46,574 nt of DNA, from contig JAFRBD010000045.1 of assembly GCA_017405065.1 (NCBI GenBank), positions 1 to 46,574 on the forward strand. The letters run 5' to 3'. Every line of letters begins with the position of its first letter. The first letter of the stretch is position 1. Both the position numbers and the translations under genes were made by a program. The notes below the pieces were generated by a model. The model was not told the origin of the DNA, searched no databases, and saw nothing but the letters and a program-made list of their open reading frames with translations. The stretch is from Ruminococcus sp. Lineage in GTDB: Bacteria > Bacillota > Clostridia > Oscillospirales > Acutalibacteraceae. Below are positions 41,463 to 46,574 of this stretch, one piece after another.

Positions 41463-41491
41463 ATTATATACAATTATCCGAAAAAAATCAA
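41463..41491 (-). promoter_or_regulatory. sigma-A promoter of tRNA-Ser
   Basis: On the minus strand TTGATT is followed after 17 bases by a perfect TATAAT. The start would be about 43 bases before the mature tRNA. The rest of the 41414-41634 gap is AT-rich and shows no gene. Confidence 0.78.
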
Positions 41492-41634
41492 GTCTTTTTT
41501 TTGATTATTATAAATTAGTATGGTTTAGTATCGTTTATATTATTGATATTTGAGCTTGGCTTGATCGATGAGCGGTAAAGAACAGATTCCGCTGCCGCCT
41601 ACAACCGCAAGGACTGTTGTCAATATGAAAGGAC

Positions 41635-43596
41635 TTAGGAGGAAGCGGGTTCCGATACAACGGCATACAGCGAATAGTTGCCGACCCTGTCTGTGCGCTT
41701 GATATTGATGACTTCTCCGTCCTCGGCGTAATGATTATTATAGTAACCCATTAGATTGAGGAGTGCTTTCTCGTATGTTCCATCTCCCTCCGGGACGTTT
41801 TTCTCCCAGACGATGATCCTCATGTCGCTGTTGATCGTGTCCATGAACAGATGATCGATCCCGTTTGCTTTCTGAGCGTCCTTAAAGCACTTTGCCTTTG
41901 TCAGCCATAAACCGTAATTGACGACGTTGGTTTTTTCGGTCGGAATGATCAGAGGATTGTAATACCCTTTCATCAGCATTTTTTGATTGACGAGGAAGAT
42001 CGAATCGGGATGCGCCGTTATATAATCCTCCATGGGAGGATTGCACTCTTTATCATAGGTGGTCACATTCTCTTTGTTGATATGCGCGCCGGTAAGCACC
42101 GAAACGGCGGCGACGATCACCGCCAAAAGGCACAAAGCGGTCTTTCCGAACTTTGCGCCTTTTTTGAGCACGATCCGGTTTTCGCTGTCAAGTCCGTAGA
42201 TCATCATGACACAGGCGGGGAAGATCGGCGCGAAACTAACATAGAAATACAGTCTGATGCTGACCAGATACGCGTACGGGATCAGCAGTCCGGCGACGAT
42301 AAACAGCGTGATCACCGCCTGAAACCGATCGTATCGAAGGATCAGCAGCAGCGACAGCACAGCCAGCGGAACCAGCAGGATGCTTTCGGTTTTGAACACA
42401 TCACTGATGATAAAGTAAAAGCTCCATAGAAAAGCGAGCAAAAACAGCTTGATCAACAGCCATTTGTTTTTGGGGAACAGGATCGACAGGAAGATCACGG
42501 TGAAAAGCGCGAGGATCAAAGCCAAAAAATAGAAGATGATGGATTTGTTTTGGATCATTTGCGAGAAAGAATCCTTGAATGGATACAATATCTGTTCAGG
42601 GATACTTTTGTTAAGCAGTCCGTCATAGTTCTCTTCACGAATCAATTCAGACATTTCGTCCAAGCGCTCGACAGTATAAAACTCATCGTCGACAAACCAA
42701 TTTGTGAGGGTGCTGAGATCTTCTACGGATTTCAGTCCGATTTCTTTGTATTTTTCTGGATTTTCATAGTAGGGATGCGATTTGGCGTCTATAACAGATG
42801 ACAGCGATTCATAATAAGTCGACAACTCTCGATAATCGTCCGATGAATTCTTGATCGCGTCAGAAACCGCGTTCAAGCCCGCCGCGGAAACGACAGCGGC
42901 AGCAAGCAGGATTCCCGTCACAACATACTTTTTCAGCGCCGGTACGACAGCTCTTTTTAGCCCGTCGAACTTTTTCTTTTTTGTAGTGCAGGAGATGAAT
43001 ACGCCGGCGGCAAAAACCGCGCCGACCCCGCAGCAAGCCAAAAAGGGAAGGAACCTGAGCTGAGAGCCGGTGAACATCAGGATAAAGCCGCAAACAAGCT
43101 GCAGGATCTTTACCTTTTTCCGGTTTTCGTGCACGCTTCCGTAGAACAGACACAGCAGGCCTGCCGTCGAAGCGAGCACAGCCGTGAAGTTATACATGAT
43201 TTCGACAATCAGAAACGACAGAAAAAGAGCGTCAAATATCACTGAATAGAACAGCCCTCTTTTCGTACCGAGCTTTGAGAGAAAAAAGTAGTTGATCGCC
43301 GTCAGCGAGAGAAAACAGATCAGCTCCTGCAGCGCCATATATACATTTATATTGCCGAACAGCGGCTGAATCATCACACAGAACGAGGTATAAAAATATC
43401 CGATACACGGAATGGCGGCGTTGCCACCGTAGATAGCTTTGAACGCGCAGTAATCATCGTTTTGGGCGGTGACGGAAAAACCGTTCGCCGCGATATATAT
43501 CATAGAAAACAGCACGCATAAAACCGCCGCGGTCAGAAATCTGTGATGTGATAAGGCGATACAAAAAGAGTTGAGCTTTTCAGAACATTTTTTCAT
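41635..43596 (-). CDS. Polytopic membrane protein, DUF6056/GT-C-like
   Basis: A 653-residue membrane protein with about eleven to thirteen hydrophobic helices. The first extracytoplasmic loop carries AQNDDYCAF, an acidic DD motif as found in GT-C glycosyltransferases that use polyprenyl-linked sugars. A large soluble C-terminal region (about 520-653, with FLVNQKMLMKGYYNP and MRIIVWEKN) lies outside. The overall look matches the DUF6056/GT-C-like families of gut Firmicutes. The acceptor is unknown; cell-surface glycan or protein glycosylation is plausible. The ATG at 43596 is chosen because GGAGCGG lies upstream and the promoter start falls near 43623, which excludes longer readings. Confidence 0.75.
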   Translation of the reverse strand: MKKCSEKLNSFCIALSHHRFLTAAVLCVLFSMIYIAANGFSVTAQNDDYCAFKAIYGGNAAIPCIGYFYTSFCVMIQPLFGNINVYMALQELICFLSLTAINYFFLSKLGTKRGLFYSVIFDALFLSFLIVEIMYNFTAVLASTAGLLCLFYGSVHENRKKVKILQLVCGFILMFTGSQLRFLPFLACCGVGAVFAAGVFISCTTKKKKFDGLKRAVVPALKKYVVTGILLAAAVVSAAGLNAVSDAIKNSSDDYRELSTYYESLSSVIDAKSHPYYENPEKYKEIGLKSVEDLSTLTNWFVDDEFYTVERLDEMSELIREENYDGLLNKSIPEQILYPFKDSFSQMIQNKSIIFYFLALILALFTVIFLSILFPKNKWLLIKLFLLAFLWSFYFIISDVFKTESILLVPLAVLSLLLILRYDRFQAVITLFIVAGLLIPYAYLVSIRLYFYVSFAPIFPACVMMIYGLDSENRIVLKKGAKFGKTALCLLAVIVAAVSVLTGAHINKENVTTYDKECNPPMEDYITAHPDSIFLVNQKMLMKGYYNPLIIPTEKTNVVNYGLWLTKAKCFKDAQKANGIDHLFMDTINSDMRIIVWEKNVPEGDGTYEKALLNLMGYYNNHYAEDGEVINIKRTDRVGNYSLYAVVSEPASS

Positions 43597-43629
43597 AGTT
43601 TTCCGCTCCGATCTGCAAGAAGTAGCTAT

Positions 43630-43658
43630 ATTATAAATCAATTCGATCATGATTGCAA
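43630..43658 (-). promoter_or_regulatory. sigma-A promoter of the GT-C-like gene
   Basis: On the minus strand TTGCAA is followed after 17 bases by a perfect TATAAT. The start near 43623 leaves a short leader of about 27 nt. Confidence 0.75.
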
Positions 43659-43731
43659 GAACGGAAAACCTCAGCGCCGATGTGATTCTGATGATATTCC
43701 TTAAGGCGACATTGTCCTATCCTCCCGCTGT

Positions 43732-43765
43732 CATTGCGAGTCCTTATGGGTGTGGCAATCCCACA
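43732..43765. repeat. CATTGCGAG dispersed repeat, third copy
   Basis: CATTGCGAGTCCTTATGGGT followed by GTGGCAATCCCACA matches the 1551 and 28540 copies. It is the first of several repeats in the 785-base gap between the GT-C-like gene and the next plus-strand gene. Confidence 0.65.
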
Positions 43766-43796
43766 AAGAGGAGAAGATTCTTCCGAGCCTCGCGAT

Positions 43797-43910
43797 CCTC
43801 AGGGAGGCGGCTCGAAGAGCCGGAGGGTTGAAAAATACTTCTTGATGAAATTTTGCGAAACAAAAATATCATATAGCAACCCTCAGCCGCTCCGCGACAG
43901 CTCCCTGAGG
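43797..43910. repeat. 114 bp inverted-repeat element
   Basis: Two 34-base arms (43797-43830 and 43877-43910) are inverted copies: CCTCAGGGAG at one end and AGGGTTG at the other are exact matches. The middle of the left arm is itself a hairpin (CGGCTC/GAGCCG). The spacer is AT-rich and non-coding. It resembles a non-autonomous palindromic repeat. The following stretch to 44248 is AT-rich and shows no gene. Confidence 0.6.
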
Positions 43911-44248
43911 GTTGCGGAGCCTTGTAACCACTCCGATGTTGACTTATTCGCTGTCGCGAATTCAAGCGTCGCAAACCGCTCAGAATGACATCGTAATCGT
44001 TACCTTATATACCGGGAGCGCGGAGCGTTCCCTCATTTCTTTATCACAACTTGTTCACAATTTGCTTACAGTTTCGTTACAACTCCCTTGTGCCGCATAC
44101 AAATTTTGATTTGTCTATTTGTTGAATATGTACAATGCTTTGGCTTTATGCATAAAAAAAGACTTTAAATTAAGTGCAATACCAACATAAATGTGCTGTT
44201 TTAGGCTTGTATTCTTAACAATTCGTTTGATGTTGTTGAAAATCATTG

Positions 44249-44277
44249 TTGATTTTTAACAAATTTTGATCTATAAT
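44249..44277 (+). promoter_or_regulatory. sigma-A promoter of the first SipW-type surface protein gene
   Basis: TTGATT is followed after 17 bases by a perfect TATAAT. The predicted start near 44284 is about 98 nt before the ATG. The upstream 200 bases are strongly AT-rich, like an UP-element region. Confidence 0.75.
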
Positions 44278-44381
44278 CAGTATGAGATTATTATGTATTA
44301 GTATAGATGTGTTATATCTATACGAAAAAGTCACTGATTTACTACCGATTGACAATCATTCTGAGAATAACGGTGAGCAGT

Positions 44382-45200
44382 ATGGAAGATAAGAGAATTC
44401 AAGAATTACAACAGGAACTGAATAAACTGAAAAAAGCACAGGCGCGCGTCAAGCGTAAGTTCACTTTCCTGCTTAGCATCATTGCGATGCTGGTGCTGGT
44501 AACGGCTACCTTGGCGTGGTTCACGCTGTCTAATTTTGCATCAGTCAACGAGATCAATCTGAAGATTTCGACCGCTCCCGAGCTGTATCTTGATATCGAA
44601 AACCGCGGTACCGACGTCACACAGTGGAAAAAGGTGCTGACGAACGAGATGATCAACTCTTATCTTTCCTCCGTCAGCGCGCCGAAGCTCGACGAACAGC
44701 GCCTCGATCCCGTTACCACCTCCAACGGTATCTCCTTCCAGAGCCAGAGCGGCGCCTCTCGTACAGCGAACGAGTCGTCCTCTTTCCTGGAATTCAAGGT
44801 ATGGTTCATCGCCACTACCGATATGTACGTCCACCTCTCCGGTCAGACGGTTCAGGTCGAGGGCAGCAACGCCACCACCGCCTGCACCACCACCGAGACC
44901 GGCGCGAAAGCCGATATCGTGAACGCGGTCCGCGTATCCTATGAGGACAGCGGCTCCGCCGCCATCTGGGAGCCCCACACGGGCGCCGCGGTCAACGGTC
45001 AGTCCACCTTCGATGTTGGCCAGAACTTCGGCTCCGACTCCCGCCTCTTTCATTTGAAGAAGCTCGAACCCAAGCAGATCACCGTCCGCATCTGGGCGGA
45101 AGGTAACGACCCCGAGCGCGACAACGACGTCCAAGACTCCAACGTCACCTTCCAGATGCTCTTCGGCGGCGCCGATGAAAACGGTAATTCGTTTGAATAA
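44382..45200 (+). CDS. Surface protein with SipW-like signal segment 1
   Basis: A 272-residue protein. A basic/coiled N-terminus (about 1-25) precedes a hydrophobic segment (about 30-50) ending in the tripartite-like motif TLAWFTLSN, as in SipW-dependent signal peptides of TasA/camelysin-type proteins (TxAxFT). The mature part is Ser/Thr/Asn-rich and beta-like (TQWKKVLTNEMINSYLSS, FLEFKVWFIATTD), ending VTFQMLFGGADENG. Function is probably a secreted matrix or surface fibre component. The ATG at 44382 follows GGTGAG; longer upstream reading is not needed. No SipW peptidase gene is in the window. Confidence 0.7.
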   Translation: MEDKRIQELQQELNKLKKAQARVKRKFTFLLSIIAMLVLVTATLAWFTLSNFASVNEINLKISTAPELYLDIENRGTDVTQWKKVLTNEMINSYLSSVSAPKLDEQRLDPVTTSNGISFQSQSGASRTANESSSFLEFKVWFIATTDMYVHLSGQTVQVEGSNATTACTTTETGAKADIVNAVRVSYEDSGSAAIWEPHTGAAVNGQSTFDVGQNFGSDSRLFHLKKLEPKQITVRIWAEGNDPERDNDVQDSNVTFQMLFGGADENGNSFE

Positions 45201-45249
45201 ACTTTAGGTTACAAGTTACCGGATACAAGGTACCGGTTGAGGTGGATGA

Positions 45250-45600
45250 ATGAAAGGCGAATTGGCGCAGCTTTCTATCGATTTTGCAATACGTATTGTT
45301 GAGTATTACAAATGGTTGGTTGCCGAGAAAAAAGAATATGTAATGTCTAAACAGATATTACGCAGCGGTACCAGTATCGGAGCGAATGTTCATGAAGCAA
45401 AATATGCCGCCAGTCGACCTGATTTCAGAAGCAAATTAAAGATAGCTGCAGAAGAAGCAAATGAAACACAGTATTGGTTGATAGTACTGGAAAGAACAGG
45501 CTATTTTGATTCATCTTTTGACGATTTAAAAAGATACGTTGAGTCTATTATCAGAATACTAATAGCGATACTCAAAAAACTCAGCGACGTAGAAGAATAG
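45250..45600 (+). CDS. Four-helix-bundle protein (S23/IVP family)
   Basis: A 116-residue protein of the 23S rRNA intervening-sequence/four-helix-bundle family (TIGR02436): DFAIRIVEYYKWLV, then KQILRSGTSIGANVHEAKYA, KLKIAAEEANETQYWLIVLE and a final helix. It has the family hallmark SGTSIGANVxEA. Function is unknown; relatives include Avd of diversity-generating retroelements. It is AT-rich relative to its flanking genes and bounded by short repeats (TTACCGG...TACCGG before it, CCCCGTA units after it), which suggests insertion between the two surface protein genes. Confidence 0.87.
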   Translation: MKGELAQLSIDFAIRIVEYYKWLVAEKKEYVMSKQILRSGTSIGANVHEAKYAASRPDFRSKLKIAAEEANETQYWLIVLERTGYFDSSFDDLKRYVESIIRILIAILKKLSDVEE

Positions 45601-45608
45601 TTAATTAC

Positions 45609-45636
45609 CCCCGTACCCCGTACCCCGTACCCTGTA
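45609..45636. repeat. 7-bp tandem repeat CCCCGTA (four units)
   Basis: Three exact CCCCGTA units and a fourth CCCTGTA directly follow the four-helix-bundle gene. A short hairpin (CAAGCG/CGCTTG near 45660) and then GTCC...GGAC lie before the next gene. Confidence 0.75.
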
Positions 45637-45741
45637 CTCAATTAAGTTTCGGTTTAAACAAGCGCAGAAACGCTTGATTAAATAGTAAAACTGTCCTTTG
45701 GTGTTTGGGACAAAAATATTAATTTAAGGAGGAATTCTCAC

Positions 45742-46539
45742 ATGACAAACACAAAATTCAGAAAGAGAGCGTTACTCTCTTCCGTTGCGATGCTCCTCGT
45801 AGCTCTCGTAGCTCTTGGTTCCGCAACATTCGCATGGTTCACCGCTAACCCCAACGCAGAAGCTCACGGTATCTCCATGAAGACCACCGCTGCTGCCGGT
45901 CTGGTTATCAGAACCGAAACCGACTCCAACTGGTCTCACAGCGCTGGGCTGGGCGTTGACAAAGGCACCATCAACGTTAACCCCGCTTCTCAGGAACAGA
46001 CCGCTCCGGCTAACTTCTGGACCGTAATCGCGGATAACTCCAGCACTTACGGCGCGAAGTCCGGCGAGACTATGACCACCGGCACTAACGAAACCGATTT
46101 CTATGCAGAGAAAATCTACTGCAGACTGTCCGACGGTTCCAACGCTTCTCAGAACGCTACCAAGAAGGTTTTCCTCAAGGGCGTTACCATCACTAAGGCT
46201 TCCGGCGCTACCATGGAGAACGCAATGCGCGTTGCCGTCGCCGGCCCCAACGGCATGATCGGCACCTATGCGCTCTCTACCGCAGGCGCGCACGGCACTC
46301 TGACCGGCGCTAATCAGGATACCGGTTCCTTCAGCCCCGCTCTGGCTGCTACCAGCACTGCTCTGAATGTTGACACCGGTCTGACCGCTCTGTCCGCTTC
46401 CGGTTCCGACCTGAGCAAGTACATCACCGTTTATGTATACCTCGACGGTCAGGACAGCGACTGCTTCTCCGACAAGGTTGGTACCGTAAACGCTGCTGAG
46501 ATCATCTCCAGCGTACAGGTTGACCTGACTCTGGCTTAA
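45742..46539 (+). CDS. Surface protein with SipW-like signal segment 2
   Basis: A 265-residue protein with a basic N-terminus (TKFRKRALLSS), hydrophobic segment (about 12-28) and the SipW-like cleavage region GSATFAWFTANPNAEA. The mature part is Thr/Ser/Ala/Gly-rich and beta-like with few charged residues, ending ISSVQVDLTLA. It resembles the first surface protein in its signal region and in overall composition, and both end in a strand with VxF/VxL pattern. A strong TAAGGAGGAATTCTCAC ribosome site and clean, codon-biased sequence suggest high expression. A role as an abundant surface or matrix fibre protein is inference. Confidence 0.72.
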   Translation: MTNTKFRKRALLSSVAMLLVALVALGSATFAWFTANPNAEAHGISMKTTAAAGLVIRTETDSNWSHSAGLGVDKGTINVNPASQEQTAPANFWTVIADNSSTYGAKSGETMTTGTNETDFYAEKIYCRLSDGSNASQNATKKVFLKGVTITKASGATMENAMRVAVAGPNGMIGTYALSTAGAHGTLTGANQDTGSFSPALAATSTALNVDTGLTALSASGSDLSKYITVYVYLDGQDSDCFSDKVGTVNAAEIISSVQVDLTLA

Positions 46540-46574
46540 TCATTCTTTGATTACAGATTCGGTTCCATTTCTCT

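Noticed and set aside
45250-45600. Avd gene of a diversity-generating retroelement
   Set aside because: The four-helix-bundle family includes Avd, but no reverse transcriptase or template/variable repeat pair is seen, and IVP-type sequence (SGTSIGANV) fits better.
45609-45636. CRISPR-like array
   Set aside because: The units are 7 bp and directly adjacent without spacers. No CRISPR array was seen anywhere in the window.

Overview
The window looks like a chromosomal segment of a Gram-positive, spore-lineage Clostridia of the Ruminococcus/Oscillospiraceae type. Supporting signs are a SpoIIR gene, a DUF1292 gene next to a 6S RNA, AddAB instead of RecBCD, Firmicutes-type radical SAM gene pairs, consensus sigma-A promoters, GGAGG ribosome binding sites, and many short palindromic intergenic repeats of a kind common in gut ruminococci. 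The genus call is inference from gene content; no 16S gene is present.

Positions 1-28365 are mostly housekeeping. In order: a partial 6S RNA and DUF1292 gene (minus strand); a phosphoglycosyl transferase and an O-antigen-ligase-like membrane protein (surface polysaccharide); a LURP-one/Tubby-like protein; an Lrp/AsnC regulator overlapping an aminotransferase, then ispE; spoIIR; addB-addA. On the minus strand follow two flavoprotein oxidoreductases and a small COG2426 membrane protein. The plus strand resumes with a VanZ-like protein, a MATE exporter, a one-TM protein plus a SpoIVFB-like M50 protease, a radical SAM/DUF2344 pair and a YjjG-like HAD phosphatase. A CtpE-like P-type ATPase and a membrane-anchored transglutaminase-like protein are on the minus strand.

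Positions 28743-40987 are the accessory highlight. A perfect sigma-A promoter starts a 12 kb plus-strand locus that joins a WXG100/FtsK-type (type VII-like) export module to a ubiquitin-like conjugation set. It encodes WXG100-like small helical proteins, a coiled-coil protein, a zinc-ribbon/B-box membrane protein, a 54-residue protein, an E2-like protein, a JAMM/JAB metalloprotease, a ThiF/E1-like adenylyltransferase, a multi-module FtsK/SpoIIIE ATPase (split by an apparent one-base deletion), a WXG-papain-like putative effector and a probable immunity protein. The usual T7SSb membrane partners (EsaA, EssA, EssB) and a recognisable YukD are absent. A strong terminator lies between the E2 and JAB genes and a MITE-like element between the E1 and ATPase genes. 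A working model (inference) is that the ATPase exports the WXG proteins and effector while E1/E2/JAB modify or de-modify a component.

Positions 40988-46574 hold a 290 bp repeat bounded by inverted tRNA-Ser-like ends, tRNA-Ser(GGA), a polytopic GT-C/DUF6056-like membrane protein, a repeat-rich AT-rich gap, and two surface proteins with SipW-like signal segments. A four-helix-bundle (S23/IVP) gene bordered by short repeats separates the two surface protein genes.
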